From contig NZ_CP018319.1 of the NCBI RefSeq assembly GCF_001952935.1, forward strand, positions 4,174,001-4,238,000: 64,000 nucleotides of DNA, written 5' to 3'. Both the position numbers and the translations under genes were made by a program. Source of the stretch: Pseudomonas frederiksbergensis (GTDB taxonomy: Bacteria > Pseudomonadota > Gammaproteobacteria > Pseudomonadales > Pseudomonadaceae). The notes beneath the pieces were generated by a model. It ran no database searches and was not told the origin of the DNA. It saw only the letters and a list, made by a program, of their open reading frames with translations. Below are positions 24,916-33,246 of this stretch, piece after piece. The stretch's first letter is position 1, and every line of letters begins with the position of its first letter.

Positions 24916-26352
24916 ATGACTCAGAAATTCGACCTGGTAGTGATTGGCGCGGGCCCTGGCGGTTACGTGGCTGCCATTAAAGCAGCGCAACTGGGCCTCT
25001 CCACTGCCTGCATCGAGAAATACACCGACAAGGAAGGCAAACTGGCCCTCGGCGGTACTTGCCTGAACGTCGGCTGCATTCCATCCAAGGCGCTGCTGGA
25101 CAGCTCCTGGAAATTCCACGAAGCCCAGGACGGCTTCGCGATCCACGGTATCAACCACGCTGGCGTGACCATGGACGTGCCAGCAATGGTCGGCCGTAAA
25201 GCCAACATCGTCAAAGGCCTGACTTCGGGTGTTGCCACCCTGTTCAAAGCCAACGGTGTGACCTCGATCCAGGGCCACGGCAAACTGCTGGCCGGCAAGA
25301 AAGTCGAAGTCACCAAGCCAGACGGTTCGGTAGAAATCATTGAAGCCGAGAACGTGATTCTGGCTCCGGGCTCGCGTCCGATCGACATTCCGCCAGCTCC
25401 GGTTGACCAGAATGTGATCGTCGATTCGACTGGCGCGCTGGAATTCCAATCCGTACCTAAACGTCTGGGCGTGATCGGCGCTGGCGTGATCGGTCTGGAA
25501 CTGGGTTCGGTCTGGTCCCGTCTGGGCGCAGAAGTAACCGTTCTTGAAGCGCTGGACACCTTCCTGATGGCCGCTGACGCTGCCGTTTCCAAGGAAGCGC
25601 TGAAAACCCTGACCAAACAAGGTCTGGACATCAAGCTGGGCGCTCGTGTTACCGGTTCCAAAGTGAACGGCAACGAAGTAGTCGTGAACTACACCGATGC
25701 CAACGGCGAACAGAACATCACTTTCGACAAGCTGATCGTAGCCGTTGGTCGCCGTCCGGTGACCACTGATCTGCTGTCCGCTGATTGCGGCGTGACCCTG
25801 GACGAGCGCGGTTTCGTGCACGTTGACGATCACTGCGCCACCACCGTACCGGGCGTTTACGCGATCGGCGACGTGGTTCGCGGCATGATGCTGGCACACA
25901 AGGCCTCGGAAGAGGGCATCATGGTCGTCGAGCGCATCAAGGGCCACAAAGCCCAGATGAACTATGACTTGATCCCGTCGGTTATTTATACTCACCCGGA
26001 AATCGCGTGGGTCGGCAAAACCGAGCAGGCCTTGAAGGCTGAAGGCGTTGAAGTTAACGTTGGCACCTTCCCGTTCGCAGCCAGTGGCCGTGCCATGGCA
26101 GCCAACGACACCGGCGGTTTCGTGAAAGTCATTGCCGATGCCAAGACTGACCGCGTATTGGGCGTCCACGTGATTGGCCCGAGCGCTGCAGAACTGGTTC
26201 AGCAGGGCGCGATCGGTATGGAATTCGGCACCAGCGCGGAAGACCTGGGCATGATGGTTTTCTCCCATCCGACCCTGTCCGAAGCCTTGCACGAAGCAGC
26301 TCTGGCTGTGAATGGCGGCGCCATCCACATCGCCAACCGCAAGAAGCGTTAA
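24916..26352 (+). CDS. lpdG: Dihydrolipoamide dehydrogenase (E3)
   Basis: The 478-residue product has the FAD motif VIGAGPGGYVAAIKAAQLG at about 9-27, the redox-active disulfide C49/C54 in GGTCLNVGCIPSKALL, the NAD motif GVIGAGVIGLELGSVWSRLG, and the C-terminal dimer motif HPTLSEALHEAAL containing the catalytic His/Glu pair. It reoxidises dihydrolipoamide for the 2-oxoglutarate dehydrogenase complex. GAAGGAATG precedes the ATG. Confidence 0.97.
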   Translation: MTQKFDLVVIGAGPGGYVAAIKAAQLGLSTACIEKYTDKEGKLALGGTCLNVGCIPSKALLDSSWKFHEAQDGFAIHGINHAGVTMDVPAMVGRKANIVKGLTSGVATLFKANGVTSIQGHGKLLAGKKVEVTKPDGSVEIIEAENVILAPGSRPIDIPPAPVDQNVIVDSTGALEFQSVPKRLGVIGAGVIGLELGSVWSRLGAEVTVLEALDTFLMAADAAVSKEALKTLTKQGLDIKLGARVTGSKVNGNEVVVNYTDANGEQNITFDKLIVAVGRRPVTTDLLSADCGVTLDERGFVHVDDHCATTVPGVYAIGDVVRGMMLAHKASEEGIMVVERIKGHKAQMNYDLIPSVIYTHPEIAWVGKTEQALKAEGVEVNVGTFPFAASGRAMAANDTGGFVKVIADAKTDRVLGVHVIGPSAAELVQQGAIGMEFGTSAEDLGMMVFSHPTLSEALHEAALAVNGGAIHIANRKKR

Positions 26353-26490
26353 GACAAGACAATAAGAAACCACGGCGGAAGGCCCGTCGTGAGCCTTGCG
26401 TGCAAGACTCACCGCGGAATGTCCGCCGGACGCAGCCTTGCGTAGTCTCACCGGTTATCCGGAACACCTACGCAAGCAGCAGTCACAGGT

Positions 26491-26518
26491 GGTGCGGCAC
26501 TTGAACAAGTGCAGCACC
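26491..26518 (+). other. Leader hairpin upstream of sucC
   Basis: GGTGC-G-GCACTTG-AA-CAAGTGC-A-GCACC forms a 12-bp stem with one mismatch, 34 nt before the sucC ATG. Earlier in the same gap (about 26392-26453) is an imperfect direct repeat of GCCTTGCGT...CTCACCG. No T-run follows. Confidence 0.5.
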
Positions 26519-26552
26519 GAATGCGCAGTACCTAACGAAGACGGTAATAAGC

Positions 26553-27719
26553 ATGAATCTTCACGAGTATCAGGGTAAGCAGCTGTTCGCTGAATACGGC
26601 CTGCCAGTATCCCAGGGTTTCGCCGTAGACACCCCGGAAGCAGCAGCAGAAGCGTGCGACAAGATCGGCGGGACCGAATGGGTTGTCAAAGCCCAGGTTC
26701 ACGCAGGTGGTCGCGGTAAAGCGGGCGGCGTTAAGCTGGTTCGCAGCAAAGAAGACGCCAAAGCATTCGCTCAACAGTGGTTGGGCAAGCGTCTGGTGAC
26801 TTACCAGACTGATGCCAATGGTCAGCCAGTCACCAAGATCCTGGTTGAATCGTGCACTGATATCGCTAAAGAGCTGTACCTGGGCGCTGTCGTTGACCGT
26901 TCGAGCCGTCGCATCGTGTTCATGGCTTCCACCGAAGGTGGCGTGGACATCGAGAAAATCGCTCACGACACCCCTGAGAAAATCCTCAAGGCCACTATCG
27001 ATCCACTGGTTGGCGCTCAGCCATTCCAGGGTCGCGAGCTGGCATTCCAGCTGGGTCTGGAAGGCAAGCAAGTTGCTCAGTTCGCCAAGATCTTCGTAGG
27101 TCTGGCCAAGCTGTTCAAGGATCACGACCTGGCTCTGCTGGAAGTGAACCCGCTGGTGATCAAGGCTGACGGCGATCTGCATTGCCTCGACGCCAAGATC
27201 AACATCGACGCCAACGCCATGTACCGTCAGCCTAAGCTGAAGACTTTCCACGATCCGTCGCAAGACGATCCGCGCGAAGCGCACGCTGCCAAGTTCGAAC
27301 TGAACTACGTAGCACTGGAAGGCAACATCGGTTGCATGGTCAACGGTGCTGGCCTGGCCATGGGTACCATGGACATCGTCAACCTGCATGGCGGCAAACC
27401 AGCCAACTTCCTCGACGTGGGCGGCGGTGCTACCAAAGAACGCGTTACCGAAGCGTTCAAGATCATCCTGTCCGACACTAACGTCGCTGCAGTATTGGTC
27501 AACATCTTCGGCGGCATCGTTCGTTGCGACATGATTGCCGAAGGCATCATCGGCGCTGTGAAAGAAGTCGGCGTGAAAATCCCGGTTGTTGTTCGCCTTG
27601 AAGGCAACAACGCTGAGCTGGGCGCTAAAGTACTGGCAGAAAGCGGTTTGAACATCATCGCTGCTACCAGCCTGACCGACGCTGCTCAACAAGTTGTCAA
27701 AGCTGCGGAGGGCAAATAA
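26553..27719 (+). CDS. sucC: Succinyl-CoA synthetase beta subunit
   Basis: The 388-residue ATP-grasp protein begins MNLHEYQGKQLFAEYGLPVS, the family signature, and has AQVHAGGRGKAGGVKLV for nucleotide binding and GGKPANFLDVGGGATKERV in the C-terminal flavodoxin-like half. With SucD it makes ATP or GTP from succinyl-CoA. It overlaps sucD by 1 bp (TAATG). Confidence 0.98.
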   Translation: MNLHEYQGKQLFAEYGLPVSQGFAVDTPEAAAEACDKIGGTEWVVKAQVHAGGRGKAGGVKLVRSKEDAKAFAQQWLGKRLVTYQTDANGQPVTKILVESCTDIAKELYLGAVVDRSSRRIVFMASTEGGVDIEKIAHDTPEKILKATIDPLVGAQPFQGRELAFQLGLEGKQVAQFAKIFVGLAKLFKDHDLALLEVNPLVIKADGDLHCLDAKINIDANAMYRQPKLKTFHDPSQDDPREAHAAKFELNYVALEGNIGCMVNGAGLAMGTMDIVNLHGGKPANFLDVGGGATKERVTEAFKIILSDTNVAAVLVNIFGGIVRCDMIAEGIIGAVKEVGVKIPVVVRLEGNNAELGAKVLAESGLNIIAATSLTDAAQQVVKAAEGK

Positions 27720-28600
27720 TGAGCGTCCTGATCAATAAAGACACCAAAGTTATCTGCCAGGGTATTACCGGTTCGCAAGGTAGTTTCCACACCCAGCAAG
27801 CCATCGAATACGGCACCAAGATGGTAGGTGGCGTAACTCCTGGTAAAGGTGGCACCGAGCACCTGGGTCTGCCAGTGTTCAACACCGTGAAAGACGCTGT
27901 AGCTGCCACTGGCGCCACCGCCAGCGTGATCTACGTTCCAGCTCCTTTCTGCAAAGACTCCATCCTGGAAGCAGCATTCGGCGGCATCAAGCTGATCGTT
28001 TGCATCACTGAAGGCATTCCTACCCTGGACATGCTGGATGCCAAGGTCAAGTGCGACGAGCTGGGCGTAGTCCTGATCGGTCCTAACTGCCCAGGCGTGA
28101 TCACTCCAGGCGAATGCAAGATCGGCATCATGCCAGGTCACATTCACTTGCCAGGCAAAGTCGGTATCGTTTCCCGTTCCGGCACCCTGACCTACGAAGC
28201 TGTGAAGCAAACTACTGACGCCGGTTTCGGTCAGTCGACTTGCGTCGGCATCGGCGGTGACCCGATCCCGGGCTCGAACTTCATCGACATCCTGAAGCTG
28301 TTCCAGGAAGACCCGAAGACCGAAGCGATCGTGATGATCGGTGAGATCGGCGGTTCGGCTGAAGAAGAAGCGGCTGCCTACATCAAGGCACACGTGACCA
28401 AGCCGGTTGTTTCCTACATCGCTGGTGTGACTGCCCCTGCGGGCAAGCGCATGGGCCATGCTGGCGCAATCATCTCTGGCGGCAAAGGCACTGCAGACGA
28501 GAAGTTTGCTGCCCTGGAAGACGCAGGCGTTAAAACCGTGCGTTCGCTGGCAGACATCGGCAAGGCATTGTCCGAGCTGACTGGTTGGGCAATCAAGTAA
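27719..28600 (+). CDS. sucD: Succinyl-CoA synthetase alpha subunit
   Basis: The 293-residue product has the CoA-binding Rossmann region ICQGITGSQGSFHTQQAI, GPNCPGVITPGECKIGIMPG, and the phospho-accepting histidine H247 in GKRMGHAGAIISGG. It is translationally coupled to sucC and ends the TCA operon at a UUCG-loop terminator. Confidence 0.98.
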   Translation: MSVLINKDTKVICQGITGSQGSFHTQQAIEYGTKMVGGVTPGKGGTEHLGLPVFNTVKDAVAATGATASVIYVPAPFCKDSILEAAFGGIKLIVCITEGIPTLDMLDAKVKCDELGVVLIGPNCPGVITPGECKIGIMPGHIHLPGKVGIVSRSGTLTYEAVKQTTDAGFGQSTCVGIGGDPIPGSNFIDILKLFQEDPKTEAIVMIGEIGGSAEEEAAAYIKAHVTKPVVSYIAGVTAPAGKRMGHAGAIISGGKGTADEKFAALEDAGVKTVRSLADIGKALSELTGWAIK

Positions 28601-28630
28601 GCCTCGCGCTTATCTGACGCTTCACCAAAC

Positions 28631-28655
28631 AAAGGCCACCTTCGGGTGGCCTTTG
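28631..28655 (+). terminator. Rho-independent terminator of the sdh-suc operon
   Basis: The perfect stem AAAGGCCACC / GGTGGCCTTT is closed by TTCG; only a short T stretch follows. Confidence 0.85.
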
Positions 28656-28681
28656 TCGTTTCCGGGATTTGTACCGGGCTT

Positions 28682-28816
28682 TTGTGGCGAGGGGATTTAT
28701 CCCCGTTGGGTCGCGAAGCGATCCTAAAACCTGCATCCGAGGTGTATCAGATGCACCGCATGCGATGGTTTTACGACTGCTGCGCAGTCGAACGGGGATA
28801 AATCCCCTCGCCACAG
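28682..28816. repeat. Palindromic repeat, GTGGCGAGGGG type
   Basis: The arms TTGTGGCGAGGGGATTTATC and GGGATAAATCCCCTCGCCAC flank inner segments TCGCGAAGCGATC and CGACTGCTGCGCAGTCG. It is the same family as 1131-1296 but lacks the 15-bp insert. The rest of the 28601-29057 gap holds a 7-bp inverted repeat CGCGACA / TGTCGCG at 28847-28866 and the brnQ leader. Confidence 0.85.
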
Positions 28817-29057
28817 GGTTCTTTGTAAGTAAATTAGATATGTAAACGCGACACGGAAATGTCGCGTATCGGATAGATCGCACCCTAACAGTGCGTTTGT
28901 TGGGCAAATTCGTTAGGCTAGCAGCCATTTTTGCGTCCGCGGCCCACAAGGTTGCTACGCGCTAAACGGGTCAGTCCTATACGGACCGACAGCATTTCCC
29001 TCACCCCTCAGGGAAATCCCTCTCTAAATTCCGATTCAGTAGTGTGGTATTTCCTTA

Positions 29058-30371
29058 ATGAAAGTGTTGAAAGGCCAGGACATCCTGGCACTTGGTTTTA
29101 TGACGTTTGCCCTGTTTGTCGGGGCTGGCAACATCATCTTCCCGCCTATCGTCGGTCTGCAATCCGGTCCACATGTCTGGCTGGCGGCGCTGGGCTTTCT
29201 GATCACTGCAGTCGGTCTGCCGGTGATCACCGTTGTTGCCCTGGCCAAGGTCGGTGGCGCCATGGATGCCTTGAGCAGCCCGATCGGGAAAGTCGCCGGT
29301 GGCCTGCTGGCGGCCGCGTGCTACCTCGCTGTCGGCCCGCTGTTCGCGACACCGCGCACCGCCACCGTGTCATTCGAAGTCGGCTTGGCGCCACTGACTG
29401 GCGAGAGCCCGTTGGCGCTGTTCCTCTACAGCTCGGTGTACTTCCTGCTGGTGTTTTTCATCTCGCTCTATCCGGGCCGGCTGCTGGATACCGTAGGACG
29501 TTTCCTCGCACCGCTGAAGATCATAGCCCTGGCCGCGCTCGGCATCGCCGCGTTTGCATTGCCGGCCGGTGATGTCGGCGTGGCCACCCCGGAATACGTG
29601 GCAGCGCCGTTCTCCCAAGGCTTCATCAACGGTTACCTGACCATGGATACCTTGGGTGCGCTGGTGTTTGGCATTGTCATTGTCAACGCAATCCGCTCCC
29701 GTGGCGTCGAGTCGCCGGTGTTGATTACCCGTTATGCGATCATCGCCGGGCTGATTGCCGGCGTGGGCCTGGCGCTGGTTTACGTCAGCCTGTTCCGTCT
29801 CGGTTCGGGCAGCCATGAAGTGGCCGCGGGTGCCACCAACGGCGCGGCGGTGTTGCACGCTTACGTACAACACACCTTCGGTTCTTTGGGCAGCGGTTTT
29901 CTGGCGGTGCTGATCTCCCTGGCTTGCCTGGTGACGGCGGTGGGTCTGACCTGCGCCTGCGCCGAATACTTCAGTCGTGTGCTGCCGCTGTCCTACAAGA
30001 CGTTGGTCATCATCCTGGCGGTGTTCTCGCTGTTTGTGTCCAACCTGGGCCTGACCAAGCTGATTGCTTTCTCGATCCCGGTGCTGACCGCGATCTACCC
30101 GCCGTGCATCGCCTTGGTCGCCCTGAGCTTCTGCAAGGATTTCTGGCATGAGCAGGGCCGCATCGTCGGTCCGGTGATGCTGGTGTCGTTTATCTTCGGT
30201 TTGATCGACGCCCTCAAGGGCGCGGGTCTGGCGGACTGGATGCCGACTCAGTTGTCCCACCTGCCGCTGAGCGAGCAAGGCCTGGCCTGGCTGGTACCGT
30301 CGGTCATGACCCTGGTCGTCGCGGTGGTTTGCGATCGCCTGCTGGGCAAGCGCGAAGAAGCACTGGCTTAA
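29058..30371 (+). CDS. brnQ: Branched-chain amino acid transporter (LIVCS family)
   Basis: The 437-residue protein has about 12 membrane helices and the family start KGQDILALGFMTFALFVGAG followed by NIIFPPIVGLQSG. It also has GPLFATPRTATVSFEVG and VGLTCACAEYFS. It imports leucine, isoleucine and valine with Na+. It stands alone, with a strong terminator after it; no good ribosome site is visible upstream of the ATG. Confidence 0.95.
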   Translation: MKVLKGQDILALGFMTFALFVGAGNIIFPPIVGLQSGPHVWLAALGFLITAVGLPVITVVALAKVGGAMDALSSPIGKVAGGLLAAACYLAVGPLFATPRTATVSFEVGLAPLTGESPLALFLYSSVYFLLVFFISLYPGRLLDTVGRFLAPLKIIALAALGIAAFALPAGDVGVATPEYVAAPFSQGFINGYLTMDTLGALVFGIVIVNAIRSRGVESPVLITRYAIIAGLIAGVGLALVYVSLFRLGSGSHEVAAGATNGAAVLHAYVQHTFGSLGSGFLAVLISLACLVTAVGLTCACAEYFSRVLPLSYKTLVIILAVFSLFVSNLGLTKLIAFSIPVLTAIYPPCIALVALSFCKDFWHEQGRIVGPVMLVSFIFGLIDALKGAGLADWMPTQLSHLPLSEQGLAWLVPSVMTLVVAVVCDRLLGKREEALA

Positions 30372-30414
30372 GCCGCTTCATGGCCTGCCACAAGCGGGTC
30401 GTGAACACACAAGG

Positions 30415-30448
30415 AAATGCCCCGTATCAATCGATACGGGGCATTTTT
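30415..30448 (+). terminator. Rho-independent terminator of brnQ
   Basis: A 14-bp stem AAATGCCCCGTATC / GATACGGGGCATTT with a 4-nt loop is followed by a long T-run. Confidence 0.95.
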
Positions 30449-30506
30449 TTTGGAGGGGGGCAGTGTCTTTTTCCTTGAGCTAACGTCGAAGCATTGCCAA
30501 ATCTAA

Positions 30507-30596
30507 TGTGGGAGCGAGCCCGCTCGCGATGGCGGCTTTACATTCAATAGATATGTTGGCTGATCTACCGCCATCGCGAGCAGGCTCGCTCCCACA
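30507..30596. repeat. REP pair (REPIN)
   Basis: The arms TGTGGGAGCGAGCCCGCTCG and CGAGCAGGCTCGCTCCCACA extend through CGATGGCGG / CCGCCATCG. It lies 37 bp upstream of the DUF599 gene and would be in or near its promoter. Confidence 0.92.
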
Positions 30597-30633
30597 GGTT
30601 TCAGTTCTCCGAATACACACCACAAGGACCTGC

Positions 30634-31371
30634 ATGTCGTTCATCCACGCCAACATGATCCACATCCTCGCCGCGCTCTGGTTCGCCATCTGCTGGGGCG
30701 GCTACACCCGTTATGCGACGTGGAAGGGCCGCGACACTGCGTGCCTGGCCAGCGTGCTGCACCTTTATCGCGAAGACTGGATGCGCCGCATGCTGTTGCG
30801 CGACAACCGCATCGCTGACGCCAGCGTGATCGGTAATCTGGAGCGCAACGCCTCGTTCTTCGCCTCCAGCACACTGATTATCCTGGCCGGCATTCTCACG
30901 GTGCTCGGAGCTTCCGAACGGGCAGTGTCGTTGTTGGCGGATATCCCGATGGTGCAGCAGGCATCCCAGGGGATGTCGGAGATCAAGTTGCTGTGTCTGG
31001 CGCTGGTGTTTGTCTATGCGTTCTTTACGTTCAGCTGGTGCATGCGCCAGTACAACTTTGCGGCCATTCTGGTGGGCTCGGCGCCTATGGTCGGTGAGCG
31101 TCACGTATCCGAACAAGAACGCAAAGCCTTCGCTGCCCGGGCGGCCCGCGTCATTTCCATGGCCGCCAACCAGTTCAACTTCGGACTCCGCTCCTACTAC
31201 TTCGGCATGACCATGCTGGCCTGGTTCGTCAGCCCGTGGTTGTTCATGTTGATGAGTACCGGTGTGGTGCTGGTGTTGTATCGCCGGGAGTTTCATTCCG
31301 ACGTTCTTGACGTGATGGTCTATACACCTACAGAGGCGCCATTGCCCGAGGCGATTAAAGAGGCTGTTTGA
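30634..31371 (+). CDS. DUF599 membrane protein
   Basis: The 245-residue product has four or more membrane helices (about 7-24, 72-92, 115-137, 190-217) and DUF599 features: a long loop MRRMLLRDNRIADASVIGNL and the C-terminal NQFNFGLRSYYFGMTMLAWF. Function unknown. AAGGA lies 5 nt before the ATG at 30634; the open frame upstream is translated REP sequence. It overlaps the MAPEG gene by one base (TGATG). Confidence 0.87.
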   Translation: MSFIHANMIHILAALWFAICWGGYTRYATWKGRDTACLASVLHLYREDWMRRMLLRDNRIADASVIGNLERNASFFASSTLIILAGILTVLGASERAVSLLADIPMVQQASQGMSEIKLLCLALVFVYAFFTFSWCMRQYNFAAILVGSAPMVGERHVSEQERKAFAARAARVISMAANQFNFGLRSYYFGMTMLAWFVSPWLFMLMSTGVVLVLYRREFHSDVLDVMVYTPTEAPLPEAIKEAV

Positions 31372-31772
31372 TGAGTATTCCGTTCTGGTGTGTGTTTATC
31401 AGTGCCTTGCTGATTTTTGTAGCAAAGATTCCCGTGGCCAAAGCGATGAATGACCTGGGTGGTTATGACAACCATCTGCCGCGTCAGCAACAGGCGCAAC
31501 TGACTGGCTTTGGTGCCCGTGCGTTGGCCGCTCATCAAAACTGTTTTGAGGCGTTCATTCTGTTCGCGGTGGGGGTGCTGATGGCGTATACCACGCAGAC
31601 AGCGGGGTGGCTGATCGACTTGCTGGCAATCATCTTCGTGATTACGCGAATCATTTATTTGCTGTGCTATTGGGTTGATCTGGCCTGGCAGCGCAGCCTG
31701 GTATGGGGTATTGGACTATTGTGTTCGTTGCTATTGATGATTAGTCCGACTTTTAGAACGATTTTGCTGTAA
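31371..31772 (+). CDS. MAPEG-family membrane protein
   Basis: The 133-residue product has four membrane helices and the family motif ARALAAHQNCFEAFILFAVG, with the conserved N/E positions. Eukaryotic relatives are membrane glutathione-dependent enzymes; the bacterial role is unknown. It is translationally coupled to the DUF599 gene, and the two probably act at the same membrane. Confidence 0.88.
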   Translation: MSIPFWCVFISALLIFVAKIPVAKAMNDLGGYDNHLPRQQQAQLTGFGARALAAHQNCFEAFILFAVGVLMAYTTQTAGWLIDLLAIIFVITRIIYLLCYWVDLAWQRSLVWGIGLLCSLLLMISPTFRTILL

Positions 31773-31799
31773 CGCCTGCCAGGCAAACAAAAAACAGGC

Positions 31800-31832
31800 A
31801 AAAGAAAACCCGCACTTGGCGGGTTTTCTTTA
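31800..31832. terminator. Bidirectional terminator (MAPEG gene / lipoprotein gene)
   Basis: AAAGAAAACCCGC / GCGGGTTTTCTTT with a 5-nt loop gives T-runs on both strands between convergent genes. Confidence 0.92.
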
Positions 31833-31849
31833 TCACGCTAAAAACTGTT

Positions 31850-32083
31850 TTAGTTTTTAGGTGCTTCTTTTGCTGCCGCTGCATCCGATTCAGCCTGAGC
31901 TTTGGCGGCTTCGGCGTTTTCTTTCGCTGCGTCGTTCACTTTATCCTGAGCTTTGCTCATGTCTTGCTGAGCTTGCTCGGCATGTTTTTCGGCATCTTGA
32001 GCTTTGTCCTCGGATTTTTTATCGCAAGCAGCGAGACCGAGGGAAGCGGTCAACATCAAGGCAATAGCTAAAGTCTTACGCAT
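31850..32083 (-). CDS. Small Ala/Lys-rich lipoprotein
   Basis: The 77-residue product has a lipoprotein signal (MRKTLAIALMLTASLGLAAC, lipid Cys20). The mature part, about 57 residues, is charged and alanine-rich (KAQDAEKHAEQAQQDMSKAQ and following) and predicted to be helical or coiled-coil. AAGGAG lies upstream of the ATG at 32083. It resembles small stress-induced envelope lipoproteins, but I cannot name it. Confidence 0.85.
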   Translation of the reverse strand: MRKTLAIALMLTASLGLAACDKKSEDKAQDAEKHAEQAQQDMSKAQDKVNDAAKENAEAAKAQAESDAAAAKEAPKN

Positions 32084-32239
32084 GGGGTGTTTCTCCTTAT
32101 GGAAAATATCTACTGGCCTTTCGAGCACAGCGCATAGCGTTAAGTTCCTCAATTCATACAGATATATAAGTTTATTCCGACGGGAACTTTTACTAAAACA
32201 CCTGCTGTGTCGCCCGGACACTAAGAAGAGTTTATCAAA

Positions 32240-32716
32240 ATGGCCGAAAACCCCGTTTTTGAGCGTGCTACACGGTTTCTATCGGCGCTGCGACATTGTC
32301 AGGTACTGGGGCTGCGCGTTCACAGCGCCAGCAGCGAAGGATTGACGGTTATCCTGCCGTACAGTCCGCAAATTGTGGGCAACCCGCAAACCGGTGTGAT
32401 TCATGGCGGGGCGCTGACCTCGCTGATGGACACGGCCTGCGGCATGGCCACCCTCTGCGTGCTGCCCGAGTTCGAAGTTTGTCCGACCCTCGACCTGCGC
32501 ATCGACTACATGCACGCCGCCGAGCCGCATAAGGATGTCTACGGTTTTGCCCAGTGCTACCGGGTGACCACGGATGTGATCTTTGCTCGCGGTTTCGCCT
32601 ATCAGGACGACCCCGAGCAGCCCATCGCCCATGTGGTAGGCACTTTCATGCGCATGGGTAAAGCCATCAAGGGCACCAAAGGCTTTGGCGGCGCTATCGC
32701 CGGAGGTGCGAAATGA
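32240..32716 (+). CDS. PaaI-type hotdog thioesterase 1
   Basis: The 158-residue product has the hotdog helix motif TGVIHGGALTSLMDTACGMA, where the Asp of LMD is the usual catalytic acid, and the strand DLRIDYMHAAEPHKDVYG. It probably hydrolyses an acyl-CoA of unknown type. It overlaps the next gene by 4 bp (ATGA), and the two paralogues likely form one functional unit, perhaps a heteromer. Confidence 0.87.
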   Translation: MAENPVFERATRFLSALRHCQVLGLRVHSASSEGLTVILPYSPQIVGNPQTGVIHGGALTSLMDTACGMATLCVLPEFEVCPTLDLRIDYMHAAEPHKDVYGFAQCYRVTTDVIFARGFAYQDDPEQPIAHVVGTFMRMGKAIKGTKGFGGAIAGGAK

Positions 32717-33150
32717 CCGATTCCTTCAAGGAACAACTTCAGCTGGCACATGAGCAGGGCGACTATGCCTCGCTGCTGCACTTGATCCCCTACGCCAAAC
32801 TGATCGGCGTCGAATGTTCGCGGGTGGGGGATGATCTGCTGTTTCGCTTGCCGGCCAACAAGGACAACATTGGTAACCCTTTATTGCCGGCGATTCATGG
32901 TGGTGTGATCGCCGGGTTCATGGAGCTGTCCGCGGCGCTGCACCTGCTGATTTTCACCGGTTCGCCGGGAGTCCCGAAGATCATCGATTTCTCCCTCGAC
33001 TACTTGCGTGCCGGGCAGTTTCGCGACACCTGGGCCAGATGCCAGGTTTGCCGGCAGGGCCGCCGAGTGGCCAACGTCGCGATTACGGCCTGGCAAAGCA
33101 CTGAAGCCGAACCGATTGCCACCGCCCGCGCCCATTTCAAAATTGAATAG
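32713..33150 (+). CDS. PaaI-type hotdog thioesterase 2
   Basis: The 145-residue product has the same fold (LPAIHGGVIAGFMELSAALH, FSLDYLRAGQFRDTWARCQV) but Glu where the first paralogue has Asp in the helix motif. It is translationally coupled to thioesterase 1. The stop codon abuts the heat-shock-type promoter of htpG. Confidence 0.87.
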   Translation: MTDSFKEQLQLAHEQGDYASLLHLIPYAKLIGVECSRVGDDLLFRLPANKDNIGNPLLPAIHGGVIAGFMELSAALHLLIFTGSPGVPKIIDFSLDYLRAGQFRDTWARCQVCRQGRRVANVAITAWQSTEAEPIATARAHFKIE

Positions 33151-33181
33151 CCCTTGAAATCCTGAACTGAGCCCCCAACTT
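33151..33181 (+). promoter_or_regulatory. Sigma-32-type heat-shock promoter of htpG
   Basis: CCCTTGAA (33151-33158), a 14-bp spacer and CCCCAACTT (33173-33181) match the RpoH consensus CTTGAA-N13/14-CCCCATnT closely. The start site would be near 33188, about 60 nt before the htpG ATG. Confidence 0.72.
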
Positions 33182-33246
33182 TGATGACAACCCGCCGCCG
33201 ACCCTTCAGGTCGCGGCCACTGCCATCTGATTGGAGTTTGATGACC

